Below are positions 34,730 through 42,675 of a DNA stretch of 44,103 bases, piece after piece. Source of the DNA: Bacillota bacterium. GTDB lineage: Bacteria; Bacillota; Desulfitobacteriia; Desulfitobacteriales; Desulfitobacteriaceae. The notes under the pieces were generated by a model. It searched no databases. It was not told the origin of the DNA and saw nothing but the letters and a program-made list of their open reading frames with translations. The translations under genes and the position numbers were made by a program. Location: assembly GCA_021811425.1 (NCBI GenBank), contig JAJZPA010000005.1:1-44103 (forward strand), in the 5' to 3' direction. Position 1 is the stretch's first letter. The number at the start of each line of letters is the position of its first letter.

Positions 34730-35626
34730 ATGGGCATATTGATTAGCAAAGAGACCAAGGTCGTCGTACAGGGGATCACCGGTCGTGAGGGATCGGTGCG
34801 GACCAAATACATGAAAGAATATGGGACAAAGCTGGTTGGGGGCACTAGCCCCGGCAAGGCCGGACAAGAAATCCACGGTGTTCCCGTATTTAATACCGTG
34901 AAAGAAGTCGTGCGTGAACACGGCGAACTTGACTTCAGTGTCATTTTCGTTCCTGGACGCGGGCTGAAAACAGCGGTGATGGAAGCGGCTGATGCCGGAG
35001 TCAAAAATATTATCCCCTGTGTGGAAGGAACCCCCATCCATGACATCATGGAAATGATCGCCTATGCCAAGATGAAGGGTTCACGGATTATTGGGCCGGG
35101 ATCCATTGGCATCATCACCCCGGGCGAAGCCGTTGTCGGCTGGCTGGGCGGGAACACGGAATGGGCTAACCAATTTTTTAAACGGGGTAGTATTGGCGTA
35201 TTCTCACGCAGTGGCGGGCAGTCAGGGACCATACCCTGGGTTCTACGAGAAGGCGGCTTCGGGGTCAGCACGGTAGTGCATACCGGAACCGAACCAGTAC
35301 TCGGCACATCCATGGCGGATCTGCTGCCATTCTTCGAAGCCGACCCGGAAACCCAAGGAGTTGCCGTCTACGCTGAAATCGGCGGTACCCAGGAAGAGGA
35401 ATGTGCTGAGGTCATTGCAGCGGGTAAGTTTACTAAGCCCTTTGTCATTTATGTTGCAGGAGCATGGGCTCCTGAGGGGCAGCGTTTCTCCCATGCGTCC
35501 AACATCGTGGAGCGGGGGCGTGGCTCAGCGAAAAGCAAAATGGAAGCGATTCGCCAAGCCGGCGGTTTTATCGCCGACACACCTACGGATATTCCTCTGA
35601 TCCTTAAAGAGAAGGTCAAAGCCTGA
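34730..35626 (+). CDS. CoA-binding ligase alpha subunit (SucD/MtkB-like)
   Basis: The 298-residue product matches the alpha subunit of succinate/malate-CoA ligases: VVVQGITGREGSV, GGTSPGKAG, a Rossmann CoA-binding fold, SRSGGQSGTIPWV, YAEIGGTQEEECAE, and the phosphohistidine segment APEGQRFSHAS with His255 in place. The usual GPNCPG is GPGSIG, and GDPIIGT is TEPVLGT, which suggests altered substrate recognition. ATG 34730 follows AGAGGGA. It is the partner of the beta-like subunit at 33090. Confidence 0.9.
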   Translation: MGILISKETKVVVQGITGREGSVRTKYMKEYGTKLVGGTSPGKAGQEIHGVPVFNTVKEVVREHGELDFSVIFVPGRGLKTAVMEAADAGVKNIIPCVEGTPIHDIMEMIAYAKMKGSRIIGPGSIGIITPGEAVVGWLGGNTEWANQFFKRGSIGVFSRSGGQSGTIPWVLREGGFGVSTVVHTGTEPVLGTSMADLLPFFEADPETQGVAVYAEIGGTQEEECAEVIAAGKFTKPFVIYVAGAWAPEGQRFSHASNIVERGRGSAKSKMEAIRQAGGFIADTPTDIPLILKEKVKA

Positions 35627-35693
35627 TCAGCTCAAAGCGTTTTGCCTTGAGGGGTAAACTCATATAAAAGGAATTTTAGGAGGTAGAAAGCAA

Positions 35694-36581
35694 ATGACAA
35701 TCATGCGCTCAATCATGTACATCCCTGGAAACAACCCGAAGATGCTCGCCAAAGCTCCGGAGATTCCGGCAGACATCATCACCCTGGATTTGGAAGATTC
35801 TGTTCCACCGGCGGAGAAAGAAACGGCACGTAAGCTGATTCGGGAAAACCTGAAATTGGCAGGGACGGGCGGAGCACAAGTCTATGTTCGGATCAACAAC
35901 TGGGAAACCGAGCTGACCAATGATGATTTGGAAGCCATTGTCTATGAGGGTTTAGCTGGGGTCACCCTGGCTAAGACCGGGTGTGCTAATGATGTGTTGC
36001 GGCTCGAATGGAAGTTGGAAGAGCTGGAACGTCGTCGGGGTCTGGAAGTTGGAACGGTTAAGATTTCTATGCTTCTTGAAACTGCCAAGGGAGTTATCAA
36101 CGCAGCCGAATGCTGCCTTGCCAGCAAACGCAATGTGAATGCGATCTTTGGTGCGGTGGATTACTGTCGTGACATGCGGGTTAAACTGACATCAGAAGCT
36201 GTTGAACAACAATATGCCCGTGCTCATGTGGCCGTTGCCTGCCGGATGGCAGGAATTGTGGCGATTGATGCTCCGTTTGTCGATTTCAAGAACATTGAGG
36301 CCTTTGAAAAGAACGTGGCCGAAGGTCGCCAAATGGGTTATGAAGGTCGTATGATCATTCATCCAGGACAAGTGGAGCCCTCTAATAAGATGTACTCGCC
36401 TGATCCGGCCGATGTTGAATGGGCACATGGAGTCGTAAAAGTTTTCGAAGAAGAAGGAATTGCCAAAGGAAAGGCTGCTGTATCCTACAACGGAAAGATG
36501 GTGGATACTCCGGTTTACCTGAATGCAAAAGATATCTTGGCTGCTCAGGCAGAAATCGACGCCAAGAACGCCGGGAAATAG
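35694..36581 (+). CDS. HpcH/HpaI-family acyl-CoA lyase (CitE/malyl-CoA-lyase-like)
   Basis: The 295-residue product has the CitE/malyl-CoA lyase fold signature: MRSIMYIPGNNPKMLAKA, DIITLDLEDSVPPAEK, VYVRINNW, ISMLLETAKGVIN with the metal-binding Glu, and IFGAVDYCRDMR with the Asp. MIIHPGQVE near the end is also typical. Such enzymes cleave malyl-, citramalyl- or related beta-hydroxyacyl-CoA into acetyl-CoA plus glyoxylate or another oxoacid. Placed after a CoA-ligase pair, it would split the CoA ester they make. ATG 35694 has AGGAGG 10 bases upstream; ATG 35703 is an alternative. Confidence 0.9.
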   Translation: MTIMRSIMYIPGNNPKMLAKAPEIPADIITLDLEDSVPPAEKETARKLIRENLKLAGTGGAQVYVRINNWETELTNDDLEAIVYEGLAGVTLAKTGCANDVLRLEWKLEELERRRGLEVGTVKISMLLETAKGVINAAECCLASKRNVNAIFGAVDYCRDMRVKLTSEAVEQQYARAHVAVACRMAGIVAIDAPFVDFKNIEAFEKNVAEGRQMGYEGRMIIHPGQVEPSNKMYSPDPADVEWAHGVVKVFEEEGIAKGKAAVSYNGKMVDTPVYLNAKDILAAQAEIDAKNAGK

Positions 36582-36601
36582 GCTCGATTCGCTGACGCAA
36601 A

Positions 36602-36669
36602 ACGTTGAGATTCAGTTTGAGACGACAGGTTGGTCGATTCCAATAAGCGGCTCGCCTGTCCCTCAACGT
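36602..36669. repeat. Long interrupted hairpin after the lyase gene
   Basis: Outer arms ACGTTGAG/CTCAACGT (36602-36609, 36662-36669) and inner arms GACAGG/CCTGTC (36624-36629, 36655-36660) nest within each other. It lies 20 bases after the lyase stop and may end or protect the transcript. No T-run follows. Confidence 0.5.
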
Positions 36670-36759
36670 GTGGAGGATCATTTATACAATATTTAGAATT
36701 AAGAATACCCTCAAATGACCGCATTTTTCTGCTAAAATATTCCTAGATAGGTGTTCAGG

Positions 36760-36798
36760 ATATTAGGAAAGGCTATGAAAAATAGCCTTTCCTAATAT
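36760..36798. repeat. Perfect 17-bp inverted repeat upstream of malic enzyme
   Basis: The arms at 36760-36776 and 36782-36798 (ATATTAGGAAAGGCTAT and its exact complement) surround a 5-base loop GAAAA. It ends 30 bases before the malic enzyme start and is not followed by T's, so it is not a standard + strand terminator. A weak -10-like TAAAAT (36733-36738) would put it in the 5' leader. Confidence 0.8.
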
Positions 36799-36828
36799 GG
36801 ATAATACGGTAAAAGAAAGGAACGGTGT

Positions 36829-38064
36829 TTGCCTGTGTCTCTTCGTGATGATGCGTTAAAACTTCATCTTGATAATCGAGGAAAGATTTCTGTCGAGAGC
36901 AAAGTCACTGTCCGCGATGCGCGGGATCTCAGTTTAGCGTATTCCCCAGGAGTGGCTGAGCCCTGCAAAGACATTGCTCAGAACAGGGATCTTGTCAACG
37001 TCTACACTAACCGCGCCAACATGGTTGCGGTAGTCTCGAATGGAACAGCAGTTCTTGGCTTAGGAGATATCGGGGCCTATGCCGGGATGCCGGTTATGGA
37101 AGGAAAGGCAGTCTTATTTAAGTCGTTTGCCGGAGTTGATGCGTTCCCGCTCTGTCTGGATACGAAAGATATCGATAAAATAGTGGAAGCGGTTAAACTG
37201 ATGGCTCCCACCTTTGCGGGGATCAACCTGGAAGACATTTCTGCTCCCAGCTGTTTCGAAATCGAAGAGCGGTTAAAAGCACAAATGGATATTCCGGTTT
37301 TCCATGATGATCAACATGGGACAGCCGTCGTCGTCATGGCAGGTCTCATCAATGCGCTAAAGCTGGTTAAAAAAGACCTAAAGCGAATCAATGTTGTGAC
37401 CAATGGCGCCGGTGCTGCCGGAACAGCTATTATTAACCTTTTGATGAGCATGGGCGTACAAAATGTGATCATGTGTGACAGTAAAGGTGTGATCTATGAA
37501 GGCCGTCCGACGGGAATGAATAAATACAAAGATAAAATTGCCAAAGTGACCAATCGGAAAATGCTTAAAGGTTCTCTGGCCGACGCCTTACAGGGCGCAG
37601 ATGTCTTTATTGGGGTGTCTGTGGCCAATGCGGTCACTCCGGAAATGGTCAGGAGCATGGCTAAAGATCCGATTATTTTTGCCATGGCCAATCCGAATCC
37701 GGAAATCCTCCCCGAACTTGCGCTAGAAGCAGGGGCTGCGGTTGTGGGTACAGGACGTTCGGACTACCCGAACCAAGTGAACAACGTCACGGCTTTCCCC
37801 GGGATCTTCCGGGGCGCACTCGATACCCAGGCCCGTACCATTAACGAAGAAATGAAAGTGGCGGCGGCCTATGCGATTGCCAGCCAAGTCTCTGATTCGG
37901 AACTCAGTGCGGATTATATCACGCCGAAAGCTTTTGATCCGCGGGTCGGCCCGGCGGTTGCCGCAGCGGTAGCTAAAGCGGCCATGGACAGTGGCGTAGC
38001 CAGGGTTAAGGTGAATCCGGATGATGTGGCTGAGCGGGTGCGCCAGTTGACCGGTCGCAGGTAA
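36829..38064 (+). CDS. Malic enzyme (NAD(P)-dependent, oxaloacetate-decarboxylating)
   Basis: The enzyme converts malate to pyruvate and CO2 with reduction of NAD(P)+. The 411-residue product has the short bacterial malic-enzyme layout: SLAYSPGVAEPC with Tyr38, GLGDIGAYAGMPVMEGKAVLFK, NLEDISAPSCFEIE, FHDDQHGTAVV and the Rossmann motif TNGAGAAGTAI. IFAMANPNPEILPE is also conserved. TTG 36829 is favoured by the AAAGGAA site; GTG 36835 is possible. It sits between the ligase/lyase operon and the 2-oxoacid oxidoreductase operon, but separate hairpins suggest its own transcription unit. Confidence 0.95.
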   Translation: MPVSLRDDALKLHLDNRGKISVESKVTVRDARDLSLAYSPGVAEPCKDIAQNRDLVNVYTNRANMVAVVSNGTAVLGLGDIGAYAGMPVMEGKAVLFKSFAGVDAFPLCLDTKDIDKIVEAVKLMAPTFAGINLEDISAPSCFEIEERLKAQMDIPVFHDDQHGTAVVVMAGLINALKLVKKDLKRINVVTNGAGAAGTAIINLLMSMGVQNVIMCDSKGVIYEGRPTGMNKYKDKIAKVTNRKMLKGSLADALQGADVFIGVSVANAVTPEMVRSMAKDPIIFAMANPNPEILPELALEAGAAVVGTGRSDYPNQVNNVTAFPGIFRGALDTQARTINEEMKVAAAYAIASQVSDSELSADYITPKAFDPRVGPAVAAAVAKAAMDSGVARVKVNPDDVAERVRQLTGRR

Positions 38065-38110
38065 AGTCATCTGTAGCAGAATCGATGATGAAAACTGAAC
38101 TGGAGATGTG

Positions 38111-38146
38111 AACCCTGTTTTTCTGTATGGGAAAACAGGGTTTTTA
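38111..38146 (+). terminator. Terminator after malic enzyme
   Basis: AACCCTGTTTT (38111-38121) and AAAACAGGGTT (38132-38142) form an 11-bp stem with a 10-base loop, followed by T's to 38145. Confidence 0.88.
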
Positions 38147-38186
38147 ACATTTAGAAAGGGCAGGAAACATTCAGAAATTGTCGAAT

Positions 38187-38211
38187 AGAATTGATAGGTT
38201 CTCTCAATTCT
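38187..38211. promoter_or_regulatory. Perfect inverted repeat upstream of the kor operon, candidate operator
   Basis: AGAATTGA and TCAATTCT flank a 9-base spacer, 35 bases before the first kor gene. Size and place fit a dimeric repressor site. No clear -35/-10 pair was found. Confidence 0.45.
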
Positions 38212-38245
38212 AAGGTACGCGAAATGGTGAGGAGATGGTTCAGTT

Positions 38246-38452
38246 TTGGTCAGTCAAAACACCAAAATTCTAGTTAACCAGGATTGGTGCAAGAAATGCG
38301 GCATCTGTGTAGCTTTTTGTCCGAAGAAAGTCTTAGGTCAAGACGAGCTGGGCCGGGTCGTGATCGTGGCGCCAGAGCAGTGTATCGCCTGTAAAACCTG
38401 TGAGCGCCTCTGCCCGGATTTTGCCATCAACATCGAGGTGAACAAAGAATGA
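38246..38452 (+). CDS. korD: 2-oxoacid:ferredoxin oxidoreductase, ferredoxin (delta) subunit
   Basis: The 68-residue protein has two complete [4Fe-4S] motifs: Cys15, 18, 21, 25 and Cys46, 49, 52, 56, in the KorD/OorD style. It passes electrons from the thiamine-bound intermediate to external ferredoxin. The start TTG 38246 is the only in-frame choice before the first motif, with GAGGAG 11 bases upstream, which is a rather long spacing. Its stop overlaps the next gene's ATG by 4 bases. Confidence 0.9.
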   Translation: MVSQNTKILVNQDWCKKCGICVAFCPKKVLGQDELGRVVIVAPEQCIACKTCERLCPDFAINIEVNKE

Positions 38453-39573
38453 GTAAAGCAAGATTAATGCAAGGCAATGAGGCCTGTGCCGAAGGCGCGC
38501 TCGCGGCCGGAGTTAAATTTTATGCCGGTTATCCTATTACCCCCTCAACCGAAATTGCCGAAATCATGGCCGAAAAGCTGCCGCTCATCGGTGGCACCTT
38601 CATCCAAATGGAAGACGAAATCGGGAGCATGGCAGCGATTATCGGGGCCTCCCTCACGGGAGCCAAAGCCCTGACTGCCACCAGTGGTCCGGGTTTTTCG
38701 CTTAAGCAAGAAAACCTGGGCTTTGCCATCGCCACCGAAGTCCCCTGTGTCCTCGTCAACGTCCAGCGTGCGGGCCCAAGCACGGGCCTTCCGACCTCAC
38801 CCGCCCAGGCGGATGTCATGCAAGCCCGCTGGGGCACGCACGGAGATCACCCGATCATCGCTCTTTGCCCCTCTTCCGTGCAGGAGTGTTATGAACTCAC
38901 CGTTAAAGCCTTTAACTTCGCCGAAGAATTCCGCCAGCCCGTAATCATGCTCATGGACGAAGTCGTCGGGCATTTGCGGGAAAAAGTTGTCCTTCCGGAG
39001 AGCGTCGAAATTGTCGGGCGCAAAAAGCCGAGCGTATCCCCGGACGAATACATTCCTTATGAAAACAATGAAAGCCGGATTCCGGCCATGGCTAACTTTG
39101 GGGATGGCTACCGCTACCATGTCACCGGGCTCACGCACGGTGAAAACGGGCTGCCCACGGGCAAACCCGCTGTCGCGGAGAAATACCTGGAGCGCCTCAT
39201 GCGGAAATTAGACCCTTATCTCGATCGCATTCAGCGCTATGAAGAAATCCTCCTGGAGGATGCCGAACTCATCGTCGTCGCCTATGGCGGCCCGGCCCGT
39301 TCCGCCCTTGAGGCGGTGCATGCCGCCCGCTCTGAGGGGCTCAACGTTGGCTTTTTCCGTCCCATCACCATCTGGCCCTTTCCCCAAGACGCCCTCGAAA
39401 GATATGCCGATCGCCGCTTCCTCGTCCCGGAAATGAACAGCGGCCAACTTGTCGGAGAAATTGAGCGGGTCGTCGGCCGCCGTCAGGTCGAACGCTTCAA
39501 CCGCATTGACGGGGAACTCATCACCCCCGATCAGATACTCACGAGAATCCAGGAGGTGATGATCCATGTTTAG
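38449..39573 (+). CDS. korA: 2-oxoacid:ferredoxin oxidoreductase alpha subunit
   Basis: The 374-residue product matches KorA/OorA: GNEACAEGALAAGVKFYAGYPITPSTEIAE, QMEDEIGSMAAIIGAS, TATSGPGFSLKQENLG, and a C-terminal transketolase-like domain (ELIVVAYGGPARSALEAV, VGFFRPITIWPFP). With KorB it decarboxylates a 2-oxoacid, most likely 2-oxoglutarate, to the acyl-CoA while reducing ferredoxin; the reverse reductive reaction is also possible. It overlaps korD by 4 bases and korB by 8 bases. The codons are strikingly C-ending compared with upstream genes. Confidence 0.93.
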   Translation: MSKARLMQGNEACAEGALAAGVKFYAGYPITPSTEIAEIMAEKLPLIGGTFIQMEDEIGSMAAIIGASLTGAKALTATSGPGFSLKQENLGFAIATEVPCVLVNVQRAGPSTGLPTSPAQADVMQARWGTHGDHPIIALCPSSVQECYELTVKAFNFAEEFRQPVIMLMDEVVGHLREKVVLPESVEIVGRKKPSVSPDEYIPYENNESRIPAMANFGDGYRYHVTGLTHGENGLPTGKPAVAEKYLERLMRKLDPYLDRIQRYEEILLEDAELIVVAYGGPARSALEAVHAARSEGLNVGFFRPITIWPFPQDALERYADRRFLVPEMNSGQLVGEIERVVGRRQVERFNRIDGELITPDQILTRIQEVMIHV

Positions 39574-40366
39574 TGACATTGCCCAATACTTTCGCACTGA
39601 GGCACTGCCCCATATCTGGTGTCCGGGCTGTGGCATCGGCACCATCACGGCCGCCATTGTCCGCTCCATTAAGACCCTCCAGCTGGATCAGAACAAGGTC
39701 GTCATCGTCTCCGGCATCGGTTGTTCCTCACGCATGCCAGGATATCTTGACTTTAACACCCTGCACACTACGCACGGGCGGGCTCTGGCCTTCGCTACCG
39801 GCATCAAAGCATCCCGGCCAGAACTGGATGTCTTCGTGATCATGGGAGATGGGGATGCCTCCGCCATCGGCGGTAATCACTTCATCCATGCGGCCCGGCG
39901 CAACATTGATTTAACGGCCATCATCATCAATAATAGTATCTATGGCATGACCGGCGGCCAAAGTTCGCCCATGACTCCGCATGACAAACGGGCGACAACT
40001 TCTCCGTATGGCAACCTAGAGCGGCCCTTTCAAATCCTTGAAGTCGCCAAAGCAGCTGGAGCCACCTATGGTGCCCGAGCCACCGCTTTCCACAACCAGC
40101 TCCTCACCAAACTCATCGTCAACGCCTACAATAACCCCGGCTTTTCCGTCGTTGAAACCATCTCCCAGTGCCCGGTTGCCTATGGGCGGCGCAACAAATT
40201 CAAAACCCCGGCCGATATGCTCCTGTGGCAGAAAGAGCATGGCATCAGCGCCGGACGCAAAGAACTCGGTGCAGAAGACTTTCTCATCGGCGAAATCTTC
40301 AAAGCGGAAGCGCCGGAATACACCCAGGAATATGCCAAACTGCGTCAGCGCTTGAAGGGGGAATGA
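39566..40366 (+). CDS. korB: 2-oxoacid:ferredoxin oxidoreductase beta subunit (TPP-binding)
   Basis: The 266-residue product carries the thiamine-diphosphate site GDGDASAIGGNHFIHAARRN...IINNSIYGMTGGQ. The N-terminal cysteine motif WCPGCGIG and GIGCSSRMPGY are typical of KorB. ATG 39566 has AGGAGGTGAT nearby, inside the end of korA. It forms the catalytic core with KorA, and korC begins 2 bases after its stop. Confidence 0.95.
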   Translation: MFSDIAQYFRTEALPHIWCPGCGIGTITAAIVRSIKTLQLDQNKVVIVSGIGCSSRMPGYLDFNTLHTTHGRALAFATGIKASRPELDVFVIMGDGDASAIGGNHFIHAARRNIDLTAIIINNSIYGMTGGQSSPMTPHDKRATTSPYGNLERPFQILEVAKAAGATYGARATAFHNQLLTKLIVNAYNNPGFSVVETISQCPVAYGRRNKFKTPADMLLWQKEHGISAGRKELGAEDFLIGEIFKAEAPEYTQEYAKLRQRLKGE

Positions 40367-40368
40367 GC

Positions 40369-40923
40369 ATGGCGAAGCAGCAATTTATCTTTAGCGGAAC
40401 CGGTGGCCAAGGGCTCATCCTTGCCGCCATCATGCTCGCCGATGCGGCGGTCCTTGCCGGACAAAATGTCGTTCAGTCCCAAAGTTACGGCCCGGAAGCC
40501 CGCGGAGGAGCGAGCAAAGCGGAAGTCATCATCAGTGATGAAGCCATCAACTACCCGAAAGTGCAAAAGCCGGATTTGGTACTCTCTATCAGCCAGGAAG
40601 CGTACAAAAAATATGGTCTCAGCCTCGATGAAGAGGTCGTCCTCATCGTCGACGACACCTATGTCCCTGAAACCAAACCCAGGAGCCGCAACTTCTATTC
40701 CCTGCCGCTCACCAAAGTGACGCGCACGGAATTCGGCAGTGAACAAAGTGCCAACGTCGTGGCCCTGGGAGCCGTGGCCGCCATCAGCCGTCAACTCAGC
40801 CTGGAACAGGTGCGTGAAGCGGTTCGCCAGCGCGCTCCGAAAGGCACCGCCGATCGCAACCTCAAAGCCCTGGAACTCGGCTGGCAGCTTGGGATAGGAG
40901 CGCTCAAGCGAGCCAAAGCATAA
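40369..40923 (+). CDS. korC: 2-oxoacid:ferredoxin oxidoreductase gamma subunit
   Basis: The 184-residue product has the gamma-subunit signature FSGTGGQGLILAAIMLADAA...QSQSYGPEARGGASKAEVIIS. The gamma domain helps bind CoA and completes the KorDABC set. ATG 40369 is chosen (GGGGG 7 bases upstream); ATG 40363, which overlaps the korB stop, is too near the ribosome site. A frame that stays open back to 40168 overlaps korB and is a shadow. Confidence 0.94.
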   Translation: MAKQQFIFSGTGGQGLILAAIMLADAAVLAGQNVVQSQSYGPEARGGASKAEVIISDEAINYPKVQKPDLVLSISQEAYKKYGLSLDEEVVLIVDDTYVPETKPRSRNFYSLPLTKVTRTEFGSEQSANVVALGAVAAISRQLSLEQVREAVRQRAPKGTADRNLKALELGWQLGIGALKRAKA

Positions 40924-40992
40924 CAGCTTAAAAGGGATCTTGACCAGCACAAAGCGAATCGGCACCCGAATAATGCCGACCGACTCCCAACT

Positions 40993-41034
40993 ATGGACAG
41001 TGATGCTTTATAATGAATATCGATGGACAGTGAT
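40993..41034. repeat. Two direct copies of a 12-bp core at 30-bp period
   Basis: ATGGACAGTGAT occurs at 40993-41004 and 41023-41034, with partly conserved flanks (ATATCG after each). It lies between korC and the heptamer array. Confidence 0.7.
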
Positions 41035-41058
41035 ACTGGATAGAATATCGGCGCTGAA

Positions 41059-41114
41059 TTCGGATTTCGAACGTCGGACCTCGGACCTCGGACTTCGAAC
41101 TTCGAACTTCGAAC
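41059..41114. repeat. Heptamer tandem array (8 units) before the HEAT-repeat gene
   Basis: Eight consecutive 7-bp units of the form NTCGRAY follow each other (TTCGGAT, TTCGAAC, GTCGGAC, CTCGGAC twice, TTCGAAC three times) with no spacers. TTCGAA is itself palindromic. The array lies 23 bases before the proposed GTG start of the next gene. Confidence 0.9.
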
Positions 41115-41137
41115 ACGCGGAAGGTGATGAATGGAAA

Positions 41138-42550
41138 GTGCTTGATTTAAAAGACAACAATAAGGAATGGGCTGAAGAAACGCTCACGCATTTAAGCGAA
41201 GCCCTAGCGGCTGTCTTTCTGGAAGACTGGGGCGGCCCGCGCAGCCCCATGGCCCTGCGCTACATCCATGAGACAATCATCCCTGACCTGATGCATTGTC
41301 TGCGCCATAATGGAGACTTAATCCAGAACCCGAGCTTTGCGGAAGTGATCAGTTGGAAACTCAAAACCCAATTTGCCTACCCAACCAGCATTGCCGGTTC
41401 TTTAGCTACGGATCTCCTGCAAGCGGCCCAAGAAATCGTCATTATCCCGCAGGTCACCGATCCCAGAGAGCCTTGGCGGCGGACTTTCCGGCTCTGGGTG
41501 AGCGGGGAAACGCTGCCCAATATCGTGGAACGCACGGGTTATCCGTTGGATTACCTGGATCTCCTCCTGCTCCGGCTTAAAAAACTGCGCCGCTTTATTG
41601 CCGGACGCCGAGTGAGCCTTCTCGAATGTCTGCAGCACGAGGAACTCAAAGCTTATGGCTTTGAACAACTCAGTTTTCTCTACCAGTTTGAATCCTCCCT
41701 TGCGGGAGAACCCCTCTTTAGGGAGAGACTCGCTCTAGAGCAGGTGATTCACGAACTCGGCCTCCCGCTGGAAGTCTCCGACCTCGTAACCCTCCTCGAA
41801 GTCATCCACCAACAGGAAGGTCGGTTGGATGAGCCCTCCTTAATTGCGGCGTTAAGGGAAGTCACTGTCCCCGTGGGTGATGGAGGGAGTGGTAAAGCCT
41901 ATCTCTTCCCAGAGATCCTCAAAGGGCTCATTTCCGTCTATTGGGTGCACAAAAACAAAGCGGGGAAACTGGCTTTAAGTGAAAAGAGCGCCCAGATCCT
42001 CGCCGGCTTCCTTCTCCCCCGTTTGACTGAACGGGTAGAGGAAGCCATCCTGGCCAAAGACATGGCTCAGGCGAAGGAAATCCTTTTAGAGCAAAACCCA
42101 GAGATTCTCGCCAGGCTCATCGGCAGGCTTGCGAAAGAGCTGAACGCGGCAGAAAGCTTTGAACTCTTAACGAGTGCTTATAAGCAAGTGAGCCGGAGGA
42201 TTGACCTGGAGATCCTTGAGGGTCTCGGACAAATCGGGTTCCGAGAACCGATGCCGGAACAGGCCCAAGTGTTTCTTCTCGGGGCCTTAAATGACAAAGA
42301 CAGCCTCATCCGGGCGAAAGCCTGTGAAGCCCTTGGCCGCCTGGGGAAGGAAGAAGCCATAGCGCCGCTCATGGAACGTTTAGAAGATGAAGTCCCTGGT
42401 GTGCGGGAAAAGGCAGCGGAGGCCTTGGGCAAGCTCAAAGCTCAGGCGGCTGCCGAGGCCTTGGCTGACAGGGCCGGGGATATCGCGGAGGCTATCTTGG
42501 TGCGTGAAGCGGCGCGGGAGGCGCTGCAGCAGATATCGGTAAGGAAGTAG
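41138..42550 (+). CDS. HEAT-repeat protein
   Basis: The 470-residue soluble protein is mostly helical. The C-terminal ~110 residues hold clear HEAT/armadillo-type repeats (LNDKDSLIRAKACEALGRLGKEEAIAPLMERLEDE, VPGVREKAAEALGKLKAQAAAEALADRAGD). The larger N-terminal part is unrecognised. GTG 41138 is preferred: GGAAGGTGA lies 10 bases upstream. The frame runs open to 40940, but that would translate the heptamer array and 30-bp repeats. HEAT domains usually bind proteins, and its place after kor suggests a helper role, unproven. Codon use is C-rich like kor. Confidence 0.82.
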   Translation: MLDLKDNNKEWAEETLTHLSEALAAVFLEDWGGPRSPMALRYIHETIIPDLMHCLRHNGDLIQNPSFAEVISWKLKTQFAYPTSIAGSLATDLLQAAQEIVIIPQVTDPREPWRRTFRLWVSGETLPNIVERTGYPLDYLDLLLLRLKKLRRFIAGRRVSLLECLQHEELKAYGFEQLSFLYQFESSLAGEPLFRERLALEQVIHELGLPLEVSDLVTLLEVIHQQEGRLDEPSLIAALREVTVPVGDGGSGKAYLFPEILKGLISVYWVHKNKAGKLALSEKSAQILAGFLLPRLTERVEEAILAKDMAQAKEILLEQNPEILARLIGRLAKELNAAESFELLTSAYKQVSRRIDLEILEGLGQIGFREPMPEQAQVFLLGALNDKDSLIRAKACEALGRLGKEEAIAPLMERLEDEVPGVREKAAEALGKLKAQAAAEALADRAGDIAEAILVREAAREALQQISVRK

Positions 42551-42590
42551 CCATTTGAGGCTGTGTGTTCTCCTGAATACTAAGGATCTT

Positions 42591-42624
42591 ATGCTCATTG
42601 TCGTTTGGCACAATGAGCATTTTT
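42591..42624 (+). terminator. Terminator after the HEAT-repeat gene
   Basis: ATGCTCATTGT (42591-42601) and ACAATGAGCAT (42610-42620) form an 11-bp perfect stem with an 8-base loop and a run of five T. Confidence 0.92.
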
Positions 42625-42675
42625 CGTATTGCAGAATAGTCGGCTAAGCTGTTCCTGAAGTTGTCAGAATTGATC

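Noticed and set aside
40168-40368. Extended korC frame overlapping korB
   Set aside because: It reads the korB sequence in another frame. KorC family proteins start at the FSGTGGQG region, matching ATG 40369.
40940-41137. N-terminal extension of the HEAT-repeat gene
   Set aside because: It would translate the 30-bp duplication and the heptamer array. A better ribosome site supports GTG 41138.
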